64,000 nucleotides of DNA from Hufsiella ginkgonis. Its GTDB lineage: Bacteria > Bacteroidota > Bacteroidia > Sphingobacteriales > Sphingobacteriaceae. Position 1 is the stretch's first letter. Each line of letters starts with the position of its first letter. Shown here one piece after another: positions 8,649 through 17,526 of this stretch. Made by a program: the position numbers and the translations under genes. The stretch covers positions 868,001 to 932,000 of the forward strand of contig NZ_WVHS01000002.1 in NCBI RefSeq assembly GCF_009834915.1. The letters are read 5' to 3'. The notes beneath the pieces are model-generated. The model searched no databases. It was given only the letters and a program-made list of their open reading frames with translations, and was not told the DNA's origin.

Positions 8649-11600
8649 ATGCTCCCCCGATTAGCGAAGAGAGTTATCATTTTAATATTATTTGTTGCCG
8701 GAGCGTTATCGTGTCAAATACCCGCCCTCCGCGCGCAGCAGAACACCCTGCAATTTAAACACCTCACCATCAACGAAGGTCTTTCGCAAAATACCGTGTT
8801 CAGTATTTTACAGGACCATAACGGTTTTATCTGGCTGGGGACCGAAGACGGCCTGAACTGTTACGATGGTTATGAATTCAGGATCTTCAAAAACGAACTG
8901 TCAAAACCGGGAAGCCTCGGTAATAACCAGGTGAACGTGATCGCCGAAGACGGCAGGGGAAGGCTCATCGCCGGCACCAATGGCGGCATCAGCCTTTTCA
9001 ACCGCAGGACCCAGGATTTCCTGAACGTCCCCATACCTTCCGTAAAAAGAGACAACCAGTCGGCCAATTTCGTGACCTCACTGGTTTTGGAGGGCAGGGA
9101 CCGGTTGTGGATCGGTACTTACGACGGGTTAAAATATTTCGACCTGGGCCGCAACGCGTTCATCGCCGCTGGCATACCTGATTCCCTGCTGCAGGGTAAC
9201 GTACAGGCCATCTACAAAGATCGTACTAACCGGCTTTGGGTGAGCTTCCGTAGCGGGCTGAAGTGTTTCGACCTGCGGTCGAAAAAAGCGCTGCCAATAC
9301 CCCTGGTACTGGCAGGATCGCTGGAAGAGCACCCAAGCACCATCCGGGTGATCCGGGAAGACCCCGCCGGAAACTTGTGGCTGGGAACCGAAACATCCGG
9401 GTTGTTTTGCTACCGGGGGAGCGCTGGTGTATGCAACCGGTACGTGGCCGGTACAGGGTCGCTTCCAGCCAACGTGGTGCGCGATGTCTTCTTCAACACG
9501 GATGGTACCGTTTGGATCGCCACCCGTAAGGGCCTGAGCATCCTCGATCCGGTGAAACAAACGTTCACCAATCTGGGGCACGATAAATACCAGGCCGGAA
9601 GCCTTTCCCACCAGTCGGTACTAAAGATCCTCAGGGATAACAACGGCAGCATCTGGGTGGGCACCTATGCCGGCGGCGTAAATGTCTATCACCCTCAGAA
9701 CCAAACTTTCGGTTACATCGGCGAGCAATTTGGCACACGAAGCGGGCTCAGCAACCCGATCGTGAGCACGATGTTAACTGGCAGGAACGGCGAGCTCTGG
9801 ATCGGTACGGAGGGCGGCGGCTTGAACTGGCTGGACCTCGAAACCGGTCGCTGCGAGTCTTTTACGCTGCCCAAAAAAGACAACGCATCCCCCGAGAATA
9901 TTGTCAAATCCATCGCCTGGGGTACCGGCGGTACCCTGTGGGTGGGTGCCTTCGATGGCCTCTACCGCTTCGATACACGCACCCGCTCGATGCAGCCGCA
10001 CCCCTTCCTGCCGGACGCTAAATACAAGGGACGTACACAGGTGTACGCCGTTCTTCACGACCAGGAAGGATTATGGGCAGGCACCAACGGCGGCGGGCTG
10101 GTACATATCAGCAACAATGGCCAGGAGCAGGTATATGTGACCGAAGCCGGCAACCCCCGCTCCATCAGCGGCAACAACATCAGCGCCCTCGCCAAAGACC
10201 AACACGGCCGTCTCTGGATAGGTACCCTGCAGGGCTTGTGCCGCCTCGACCGCGATGGCAAAAGTTTTACCCGCTTCCCGGGAGAACGGGGAAAGCCCTA
10301 CAACCTGACCAATAACAACATCACGAGCCTCCTGGCCGACTCCCGGGGATATCTCTGGGTAGGAACACGCGGCGGCGGGCTGAACCTCCTCGACGAGCGC
10401 TCCGGGCGGTTCTACGCCCTTACCGAGCAAAACGGATTGGCCAACAACGTGATACGCGCCATGAACGAAGATGCTCAGGGCAGGATCTGGCTCAGCAGCA
10501 ACAAAGGTCTCACCATGGTCGACGTATGGCCCGGGCGCCCGGAACTAAAGGTGCGGGAACTGGCAAATTACAGCGTTACCGATGGACTGCAAAGCAACCA
10601 GTTCCTCTCCGGGGCTACTGCCCGCTCTGAAAACGGCGAGCTCTTTTTTGGCGGGATCAACGGCATCAGCCGGTTCTTCCCCGAAAAAATGCGCAAAAAT
10701 ACCAGCCGCTACCCCGTGGTGTTCACCGATTTCCTGATCAATAACAAAAGCGCGCCGATCGGCACCAGGGATTCTCCGCTGAAAGCGCACATCAACGCGG
10801 AACGAAACGTGACACTGGCCTACGACCAGGCGAATTTCACCATCAGGTTTGCCGCATTGAACTACATCAATGCCTCCAAGAACCGCTACGCCTATCGCCT
10901 GGAGGGCTTTTCAAACGACGACTGGCACCAGGTAGGCGAGCAACGAACGGCGACCTATACCAACCTCCGCCCCGGCGATTATGTGTTTATGGTAAAAGCC
11001 AATGCCGAAGCGGGCCCTTCTCCAGGCGCCGAAGCCCGCATCCATATCCTGGTGCTCCCGCCCTGGTACAAAACCTGGTGGGCTTACCTGCTCTACATCT
11101 CCGTGTTTTGCGCGTTGCTCTACCTGTTCTATTATTTCTCGCTGCAAACGGCGAAACTCAAAAGCGAGCTGGACTTCGAACAGCTCAACCATGAAAAAGA
11201 CCTCGAACTTTCGCAGCGCAAGCTGAGCTTTTTTACCCACATCTCCCACGAGATAAAAACGCCGCTCACACTGATACTCTCCCCCATCGAGAAATTAATG
11301 ACCAACGACAGCCTGAACAACAAGGTGCAGCACCAGCTGCAGCTCGTCCACCGCAACGGCGAAAAGCTTATGCACCTCACCAACCAGCTGCTGGATTACC
11401 GGCGCTTCGAAGCGGGCCACCTGAACCTGCAGGCCGCAGAAGGTAACCTGGTGCGCTTCACCAGGGAGGTGCTAACCGCTTTCCAATCCTATTCGGTAAG
11501 CAAAGGCATTACGCTCCGCCTGGACGCGGGGCAAAAAAGCGTCCGGGTATGGTTCGACCGCGACAAAATGGAGAAAGTGCTGTATAACCTGGTTTCCAAT

Positions 11601-12821
11601 GCGCTCAAATTCACGCCTTCCGGCGGAACGATCACCGTCAGCGTGCACACGCAGGAACCGCAAAACCGGGCGATCCTCCGGGTGACCGACAATGGTACCG
11701 GCATCGCGCCGGAACGCCTGCCCTTCATCTTTAATCCTTTTGAAACGTACGATACACACGGCACCAACCAGGAAGGCACCGGGCTGGGGCTTTCCTTTGC
11801 CCGGATCCTGGTAGAGATGCACCACGGCACCATTCGCGCCGAAAGCACGCCCGCAACACCCGGAGCACGCGGTCATACCGCTTTCACCATCGGGTTGCCG
11901 TTGGGAAAGGACCACCTCTCTGCCGAAGAAATCATACCCGATTATAGCAACAGCGAAGACATTAAGGCGTACCGGCAAAACGAAGCAGAACTGCCTCCAG
12001 CCCTGTTGCCGGGCAAAAAGCAGCTTATTTTAGCCGGATCGGAACAACCTCCTACCTTGCTGCTCGTAGAAGATAACCCCGAGGTGCTCCAATTCGTCGC
12101 TTCACATTTCGGGGACGATTTCCACGTGCTTACCGCCGCCAACGGGAACGAAGGCTGGCAGCAGGCCCTCGAACACATCCCCGACCTGATCATCAGCGAC
12201 GTGATGATGCCGGGAATGACCGGAACCGAACTTTGCATCCGCGTAAAGGAAGACGTAAGGACCAGCCACATCCCGGTAATACTCCTCACCGCCCGGGAAA
12301 CGCTGCTCTACAAGATCGAGGGCGTGGAAACCGGTGCCGACGACTACATCGTGAAACCCTTCAGCCTCCGCTACCTCGATGCCCGCGTATGGAACCTGCT
12401 GGAATCCAGGAACAAGCTGCGCGAAAAATACAGCAGGAACGTGACGCTCCAGCCTACCAACGTGGCGATCAGCTCGGTGGACGAGAAATTTCTCGAAAAG
12501 GCCCTGCGTTATGTGGAAGACAACATCGCAAAAGAAAGTCTCGGCGTAGAAGAACTAAGCCGCGGGGTGAACATGAGTAAAACTACGCTGTACCGCAAGC
12601 TTAAAGCGCTTACCGGGCAGAACAGCAACGAATTCATCCGCAGCATCCGGCTGAACAGGGCGGCGCAACTACTTTTGCAGCAAAAGCTGAATATAAGCGA
12701 AGTAACGTATCTTGTAGGTTTTGGCGACCAGGATTACTTCAGGAAATGCTTCAAGGAGCAATTTGGCGTTACGCCGAAAGAATACGCAGCAAAGGAAACC
12801 ATTGACGGGATGAAATTGTAA
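8649..12821 (+). CDS. Hybrid two-component system sensor/regulator (HTCS) of a polysaccharide utilisation locus
   Basis: One 1390-residue chain carries a full signalling pathway. In order: signal peptide (1-30), two seven-bladed Reg_prop propellers (about 35-690, repeats of the type GxIWxGTxxGGL), a Y_Y_Y domain (about 715-795), one membrane helix (about 805-825), HisKA with His867 in SHEIKTPLT, HATPase (about 960-1085, DNGTGIAPE and GTGLGLSFA), a receiver (about 1133-1245) with phospho-acceptor Asp1184 in ISDVMMPG, and an AraC-type DNA-binding domain (about 1285-1380). HTCS proteins bind a specific oligosaccharide in the periplasm and switch on the linked enzymes and SusCD. The gene begins the 8.6-30 kb locus, so it is the probable activator of that locus. 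Confidence 0.96.
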   Translation: MLPRLAKRVIILILFVAGALSCQIPALRAQQNTLQFKHLTINEGLSQNTVFSILQDHNGFIWLGTEDGLNCYDGYEFRIFKNELSKPGSLGNNQVNVIAEDGRGRLIAGTNGGISLFNRRTQDFLNVPIPSVKRDNQSANFVTSLVLEGRDRLWIGTYDGLKYFDLGRNAFIAAGIPDSLLQGNVQAIYKDRTNRLWVSFRSGLKCFDLRSKKALPIPLVLAGSLEEHPSTIRVIREDPAGNLWLGTETSGLFCYRGSAGVCNRYVAGTGSLPANVVRDVFFNTDGTVWIATRKGLSILDPVKQTFTNLGHDKYQAGSLSHQSVLKILRDNNGSIWVGTYAGGVNVYHPQNQTFGYIGEQFGTRSGLSNPIVSTMLTGRNGELWIGTEGGGLNWLDLETGRCESFTLPKKDNASPENIVKSIAWGTGGTLWVGAFDGLYRFDTRTRSMQPHPFLPDAKYKGRTQVYAVLHDQEGLWAGTNGGGLVHISNNGQEQVYVTEAGNPRSISGNNISALAKDQHGRLWIGTLQGLCRLDRDGKSFTRFPGERGKPYNLTNNNITSLLADSRGYLWVGTRGGGLNLLDERSGRFYALTEQNGLANNVIRAMNEDAQGRIWLSSNKGLTMVDVWPGRPELKVRELANYSVTDGLQSNQFLSGATARSENGELFFGGINGISRFFPEKMRKNTSRYPVVFTDFLINNKSAPIGTRDSPLKAHINAERNVTLAYDQANFTIRFAALNYINASKNRYAYRLEGFSNDDWHQVGEQRTATYTNLRPGDYVFMVKANAEAGPSPGAEARIHILVLPPWYKTWWAYLLYISVFCALLYLFYYFSLQTAKLKSELDFEQLNHEKDLELSQRKLSFFTHISHEIKTPLTLILSPIEKLMTNDSLNNKVQHQLQLVHRNGEKLMHLTNQLLDYRRFEAGHLNLQAAEGNLVRFTREVLTAFQSYSVSKGITLRLDAGQKSVRVWFDRDKMEKVLYNLVSNALKFTPSGGTITVSVHTQEPQNRAILRVTDNGTGIAPERLPFIFNPFETYDTHGTNQEGTGLGLSFARILVEMHHGTIRAESTPATPGARGHTAFTIGLPLGKDHLSAEEIIPDYSNSEDIKAYRQNEAELPPALLPGKKQLILAGSEQPPTLLLVEDNPEVLQFVASHFGDDFHVLTAANGNEGWQQALEHIPDLIISDVMMPGMTGTELCIRVKEDVRTSHIPVILLTARETLLYKIEGVETGADDYIVKPFSLRYLDARVWNLLESRNKLREKYSRNVTLQPTNVAISSVDEKFLEKALRYVEDNIAKESLGVEELSRGVNMSKTTLYRKLKALTGQNSNEFIRSIRLNRAAQLLLQQKLNISEVTYLVGFGDQDYFRKCFKEQFGVTPKEYAAKETIDGMKL

Positions 12822-12858
12822 ATATGCCAGGTTATATCGCCCTGCACTACCTAAAACA

Positions 12859-14433
12859 ATGATAGAAAATTTAATGATGAAGTATGCACTGCTAATACCC
12901 TTCCTTCTCATTTGTGCACGTGATACTAAGGGCCAGGATAACCGGCTCCATCCATCCAGTTCCCGCGCACCGGTAAGCTACCATGACTTTGGCGCCAAAG
13001 GCGACGGCAAAACCGATGATCTCGACGCCATTGCCGCAGCGCACGAATTCGCCAACCTGCACGGCCTGCCGGTGAAAGCCGACGATAAAGCCACTTACTA
13101 CATTGGCGGGAAAGCGCGCACTGTAGTGGTCCGGACCGACACCGATTTCGGTAAAGCGAACTTCATCATCGACGATACCGAAGTACAGGACCGCGATGGG
13201 GCCATTTTCACGGTGAGCTCTACCCTTCAGCCATTTAAACTGCCGACGGTAACTACCTTGAAAAGAGATCAAAAAAAGATCGGCGTGCCTTTGCCCGGCC
13301 CCTGCCTGATCACGGTCACGAACTCGCATATTAAGCAGTACATCCGGTTTGGCCTCAACCAGAATAACGGATCTTCGCAGACGGATATCTTCGTGGCCGA
13401 CAAAAACGGCAACGTAGATATGAACGCTCCCATTATCTGGGATTTCGATCAAATCACGGATATCACGGCCCGTCCCATTGATGAGAAACCCCTGAAGATC
13501 ACCGGGGGACGTTTCACCACCATCGCTAACAACGCCGAATCAAAGTATACTTATTACAACCGGAATATCGCTGTAAGGCGGTCCAATGTAACGATTGAAG
13601 GGCTGGAACACCGGGTTACCGGAGAAGGCGATCATGGTGCTCCCTACGGAGGTTTTATCAATATCGGCGAATGCGCTTATGTAACGGTAAAAAATACCAT
13701 CCTCACCGGGCACCTCACTTATAACACCGTCGGCGCGGCAGGCAAGCCTGTTTCTATGGGCACTTACGACCTTTCCGCTAACCGGGCGCTTAACGTTTCC
13801 TTTATCAATTGCAGCCAGACGAACGATATTAACGATACCAAATACTGGGGGATCCTGGGCTCTAACTTCTGCAAGAACCTGCTCTACGACCGGTGCACGC
13901 TATCCCGCTTCGATGCCCACCAGGGCGTAGCCAACGCTACCATCCGCAACTCAACGCTCGGGCACATGGGGATCAACGCTATCGGCAGCGGGAAACTATT
14001 GATCGAGAACTCCACCATCCGCGGCAGAAGCGTGGTTAACCTGCGTCCCGATTACGGCAGCACCTGGCAGGGCGAGCTGGTGATCCGCAACTGCGTTTTC
14101 ATACCCGCAAACGGCAAACCCATCAATGCCTCCATCATTAGCGGGTCCAATTCCGGCCAGCATGATTTTGGTTACGTATGCTACATGCCTGAACGCATCA
14201 CCATCGAAAATCTCCGTATCGACGACTCCGGTCACCCGGAAAAGTACGAAGGCCCATCGATCTTCGCGAATTTCAACCCCGAGATGAAAGACAGTACGTA
14301 CCGGGAGCAATTTCCTTATGTAAAAACGAAAGAGGTCACCCTAAAGAACGTAACCACGGCGAGCGGGAAACCGGTAAGGGTTAGCGATAACTTGTTCCAG
14401 TTTAAGGAGGTAAAGGTGAATGAAGGCAAGTAA
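12859..14433 (+). CDS. Secreted pectate-lyase-superfamily (right-handed beta-helix) protein
   Basis: This 524-residue secreted protein has its signal peptide cut near residue 25. The mature part begins with YHDFGAKGDGKTDDLDAI, the classic opening of the pectate-lyase-3/GH28-like beta-helix fold, and continues with many short strand repeats (VTIEGLEHRV, VTVKNTILTG, LLIENSTIRG). No established GH28 catalytic set (paired Asp plus His-Gly) is evident, so the activity is unknown; it may be a lyase, hydrolase or binding protein. ATGs at 12859, 12874 and 12877 are all possible; the last gives the most ordinary signal peptide. It starts 37 bp after the HTCS gene and could be read from it. Confidence 0.75.
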   Translation: MIENLMMKYALLIPFLLICARDTKGQDNRLHPSSSRAPVSYHDFGAKGDGKTDDLDAIAAAHEFANLHGLPVKADDKATYYIGGKARTVVVRTDTDFGKANFIIDDTEVQDRDGAIFTVSSTLQPFKLPTVTTLKRDQKKIGVPLPGPCLITVTNSHIKQYIRFGLNQNNGSSQTDIFVADKNGNVDMNAPIIWDFDQITDITARPIDEKPLKITGGRFTTIANNAESKYTYYNRNIAVRRSNVTIEGLEHRVTGEGDHGAPYGGFINIGECAYVTVKNTILTGHLTYNTVGAAGKPVSMGTYDLSANRALNVSFINCSQTNDINDTKYWGILGSNFCKNLLYDRCTLSRFDAHQGVANATIRNSTLGHMGINAIGSGKLLIENSTIRGRSVVNLRPDYGSTWQGELVIRNCVFIPANGKPINASIISGSNSGQHDFGYVCYMPERITIENLRIDDSGHPEKYEGPSIFANFNPEMKDSTYREQFPYVKTKEVTLKNVTTASGKPVRVSDNLFQFKEVKVNEGK

Positions 14434-14452
14434 CACTACGGAAACTTCGTAC

Positions 14453-14514
14453 AAGCTCTGTGCCCCCCATGTTATTATTTGGCGTCAATTTAAACACAGA
14501 GGGACACAGAGCTT
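14453..14514. terminator. Inverted repeat between convergent genes, probable bidirectional terminator
   Basis: AAGCTCTGTG (14453-14462) is mirrored exactly by CACAGAGCTT (14505-14514) around a 42-nt loop that also contains a second copy of CACAGAG just inside the right arm (14495-14501). It lies between the stops of two convergent genes. This may be a dispersed intergenic repeat serving as a transcript end. Confidence 0.45.
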
Positions 14515-14554
14515 ATTAGTAGATACTACCGCCTTATGGTATTTACCCTGAAGC

Positions 14555-15739
14555 TTATGGGAAAACCTGGTGATGGGTGTAAGTGGTAAATCCGAGGAAG
14601 CAATTATCACCGGTTGGGCCATGAGGATCTCCCATTGCCTGTATACGATTGGTTTCAACCGTGTTATACCGCCTGTTTGCAATATCGATACCGGGCTGGA
14701 TCTGCGAATTATCCCAAGTTACTCCACAAGGATCGGTAACCGCATGGCGGATTATCTTATCTAAATAAATATATCCCGTACGAAGCCTGGAGCTGCCATC
14801 TGAATAGACCGATGCATCATTTTGAATAGCGGCGATATTGGCGGCGTATGAAAACCCGGTCAGGGAATATTGAAAATGAACGAAATCGTCGTGACTGCAA
14901 GTTTCGCCGGGCATTGACCCATCCGCTTGAATCAGGTTAGGCAACCGCTCCTTAATAATTCCCAGCCCCGTATTATACAGGTTGAGGCTTTCCTCGAATA
15001 CGCCTATCGCCATTTTCGCATAACCGGCAGACACCGCCCAGTTATTGGTCATGTGGTAGGTATTCACCACTTTGTCGATATAGTTCTGGTTAAGGTTGTT
15101 CAAAAAGGAGGTGAACTTATTGATATCCGTACTGCTCCAGCCGCTGGTGGCGCCATTCCGGCAAGTGTAGCGACGCAGGATCTCCGCAGCCGCCGTAAAG
15201 TTCGGAGCCGCCCAGGAGGCTTCCAGCGCAGCCTGCCTTGATTCACCCCCGGTAACAGCGAACGACTGGAAGGCATACGCCCAACCGTTCAATATATTTT
15301 TCGCCTTGGTAGCATACTGGGCATCGCCCGTTTTAGCCCACCGCAAAGCGAGCGCATACGAAAGAATGGCGTCCTTTTTAAAATTAGTTTCGCTCTGGGG
15401 CGAAGAGCCGCCTGCAACGGTTACCACCGCTACATAGGCATTGCTGGGTTGTACGTTGTCCACGTAACTTTTAACCTGGTTATAGGCGATTCCCCGAGCC
15501 CCGGTAGGGCTGGCATCCACTTCGTTGCCTATAATGTCGAGGCTCTCCTTCGTGTTCAGTACCCCGGGATGCTTAAATACATCGGCAGCTACCACCGCCT
15601 TACCCGATTTCTCCGCCCATTGACCGGAGCTGCCGGGTTCCTCCGCTAACGTGCTTTTTTTGGTACAATTGGTAACCAACACACCGGCAACTACCATAGA
15701 AAACGCCAGTACCAGACTTTTCTTTACTTGTCTTTTCAT
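14555..15739 (-). CDS. Alginate-lyase-superfamily polysaccharide lyase, lipoprotein
   Basis: This 394-residue protein has a lipoprotein-type signal ending LVTNC (Cys25; Asn at -1 is unusual), then an alpha-helical toroid typical of the alginate lyase superfamily. Recognisable blocks are YALALRWAKTGDAQYATKA (about 129-147), the NNWAVS segment near 232-237, and a substrate-groove segment DGSMPGETCSHDDFVHFQYS near 272-291. Family members depolymerise uronic-acid polymers by beta-elimination; the HFQY pattern recalls PL38-type glucuronan/alginate lyases, which is a guess from memory of the family. It is transcribed 267 bp downstream of the GH2/beta-helix pair on the same strand. Confidence 0.75.
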   Translation of the reverse strand: MKRQVKKSLVLAFSMVVAGVLVTNCTKKSTLAEEPGSSGQWAEKSGKAVVAADVFKHPGVLNTKESLDIIGNEVDASPTGARGIAYNQVKSYVDNVQPSNAYVAVVTVAGGSSPQSETNFKKDAILSYALALRWAKTGDAQYATKAKNILNGWAYAFQSFAVTGGESRQAALEASWAAPNFTAAAEILRRYTCRNGATSGWSSTDINKFTSFLNNLNQNYIDKVVNTYHMTNNWAVSAGYAKMAIGVFEESLNLYNTGLGIIKERLPNLIQADGSMPGETCSHDDFVHFQYSLTGFSYAANIAAIQNDASVYSDGSSRLRTGYIYLDKIIRHAVTDPCGVTWDNSQIQPGIDIANRRYNTVETNRIQAMGDPHGPTGDNCFLGFTTYTHHQVFP

Positions 15740-15958
15740 AAAATTTTAGTTTAGTTTATAATGGTTGGCAACAACAAGCGCTTGCTGAGCCGGTGGCTAA
15801 GTTGAAGAAAAAAAATTACATAACAAGCTGTATTTCAGCTGTTAACAAATTGATACGCTTAATCCGCAATGGATATTGAATAGGATTTTGAGGTCTGTGC
15901 TTAGCGGCAGACACCTTCATCACGAAAAAAAATTCTTTTGACGCGTTTAATTCACAAG

Positions 15959-15978
15959 AAAAAGCCGCTTTTGCTGGC
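15959..15978 (-). terminator. Candidate rho-independent terminator after the beta-helix gene
   Basis: Read on the minus strand: GCCAGC-AAAA-GCGGC followed by TTTTT, a 5-bp GC stem with one bulge. It lies about 30 bp past the stop of the beta-helix gene ending at 16007 and upstream of the lyase gene, so the lyase may need its own promoter within 15740-15958. Confidence 0.4.
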
Positions 15979-16006
15979 AAAACGTCGTTTGAGATTCCCC
16001 GGCCCT

Positions 16007-17524
16007 CTACCGCTCACCCGCTCCTATCCCTATTTTACGTTTCCCAACCTTCCGGTCGCCAAGGTTAACGGCCCCGGTATCCGGCAGCCAATATCCCTTT
16101 TCTTTAATTGAGACCAGCTCGCCTTTTTGGCGGATCTTGAGATTTAATACGGGAACACGGTCAAACCCATTCCCATAAATTATCGCCTTCTTCAACGTCC
16201 GCCCCTTAACAGCTTTCACATCCCCAAGCGTCCCGAACCTGTAACCCACATAATAGTTATTGCTAAAAAAAGCCTGCTTTCCATCCGAAGGGATAACTGG
16301 TGCGGCACCGGCCGTGCTGTAAAATACATTATTATAGAACCTTGCCGTTTCGAGGGCCTCGTCGGCGATTACCGGCGGCGCGGCTAATGTGCTGATCAGC
16401 GTATTATTATGGAAGATCCCCGACCCTCTCGGCGCCGTCCAAACCGGGAAGTCGAAAAGGTGCTTCCCTTTTTCGCCATCATTTACGCTCAGGTTGTAGC
16501 GCACGACGGCCTCGCCGGAAGATCCGTAGACCAACATCATTCCGCCTTCGTTATCATGCGTGTAGTTGTATTGCACTACCGTGCGATAGCTGTCCAGGTC
16601 CGCGTCGAATGCCTGCCCGTCCATGCCGCCGCGGGTATGATGCACCTCGTTGTACTCAAAAAGCGCTTCGTCCGTGCTGCGGCACCAAAGGGCGACACCA
16701 TGTTTCACCAGGTCTTCTGCCGCACAATGATTCTCATATGCCAGGTTATGACTGATCACCGGTCGGTAAGCATAACGAATGATCGCGCCGTCGCCGGCAC
16801 AATGGTGGATGCGGTTGTTGCGGATAACAAGACCATGGATCGGACGATTTCCGCGGGTAGCCTGCTTTCCATCGGTAAGGTTGGTAAAAATGCCTACCCT
16901 AACGACATTGGAAATCTCACAATTCTCGATCCCGATATCCTCAAAGCGTGTTTGCGGTCCGCCGATGATGCCGATGCCGCCGGTATTCTTTCCTTTGGTT
17001 TCGAAGGAATAATCGCCCGTAATGTCGTGGATAAATAAGTCGTTAAAGCGGAAATACTTCCGTGTACCGGTCATCGCCCTGACGAGGATACCCGTCCTGC
17101 TGCCAACGCCTGAAGCCGGGTTCGTGATTTCCAGCCCCCGGATCTCCCAGTGATCGGTTTCCGGGAGCGATACCACGGGGCCGGTTGCGCCATTTCCGTT
17201 GAGCAGCGGACGTGCACCTGTACCGAAACCGGCAACAACAACCGGCGCCCCCGCCGCCCCGGAGCCCTGGAGCGTCAATTGCCCGTTCCATTTGCCGCCA
17301 CGGCGGAGCAGTAAAGAATCCCCGGGAAGGAACACCTGGCCGCCCGCGCGGGGAAGACTTCGCCATGCCGTACCCGGGCTGCGCCCGTCCTGCTGGTCGT
17401 TCCCGCTCGCCGCGTCCAGGTAGTAGGTGGTAGGCGCCGGCTTTGATTGACAGAGGCCGGCCATTGGTATTTGCGCGAGATTTACCGCCAGGAGAAAAAA
17501 AGAAAAGAGTTTAAACCGCGGCAT
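16007..17524 (-). CDS. Secreted right-handed parallel beta-helix protein
   Basis: This 505-residue protein has a signal peptide (cut near residue 25, LCQ). The mature start YYLDAASGNDQQDGRSPGTAW is the usual lead-in to secreted beta-helix polysaccharide-active proteins, followed by about 12 coils (FEDIGIENCEISN, HGLVIRNNRIHHC). A central segment FDADLDSYRTVVQYNYTHDN matches the two tandem beta-helix proteins at 25-28.7 kb and may form the active groove. The start lies 2 bp after the GH2 stop on the same strand, implying translational coupling, so the two probably act on the same glycan. The enzyme class is not known. Confidence 0.75.
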   Translation of the reverse strand: MPRFKLFSFFLLAVNLAQIPMAGLCQSKPAPTTYYLDAASGNDQQDGRSPGTAWRSLPRAGGQVFLPGDSLLLRRGGKWNGQLTLQGSGAAGAPVVVAGFGTGARPLLNGNGATGPVVSLPETDHWEIRGLEITNPASGVGSRTGILVRAMTGTRKYFRFNDLFIHDITGDYSFETKGKNTGGIGIIGGPQTRFEDIGIENCEISNVVRVGIFTNLTDGKQATRGNRPIHGLVIRNNRIHHCAGDGAIIRYAYRPVISHNLAYENHCAAEDLVKHGVALWCRSTDEALFEYNEVHHTRGGMDGQAFDADLDSYRTVVQYNYTHDNEGGMMLVYGSSGEAVVRYNLSVNDGEKGKHLFDFPVWTAPRGSGIFHNNTLISTLAAPPVIADEALETARFYNNVFYSTAGAAPVIPSDGKQAFFSNNYYVGYRFGTLGDVKAVKGRTLKKAIIYGNGFDRVPVLNLKIRQKGELVSIKEKGYWLPDTGAVNLGDRKVGKRKIGIGAGER

Positions 17525-17526
17525 AA

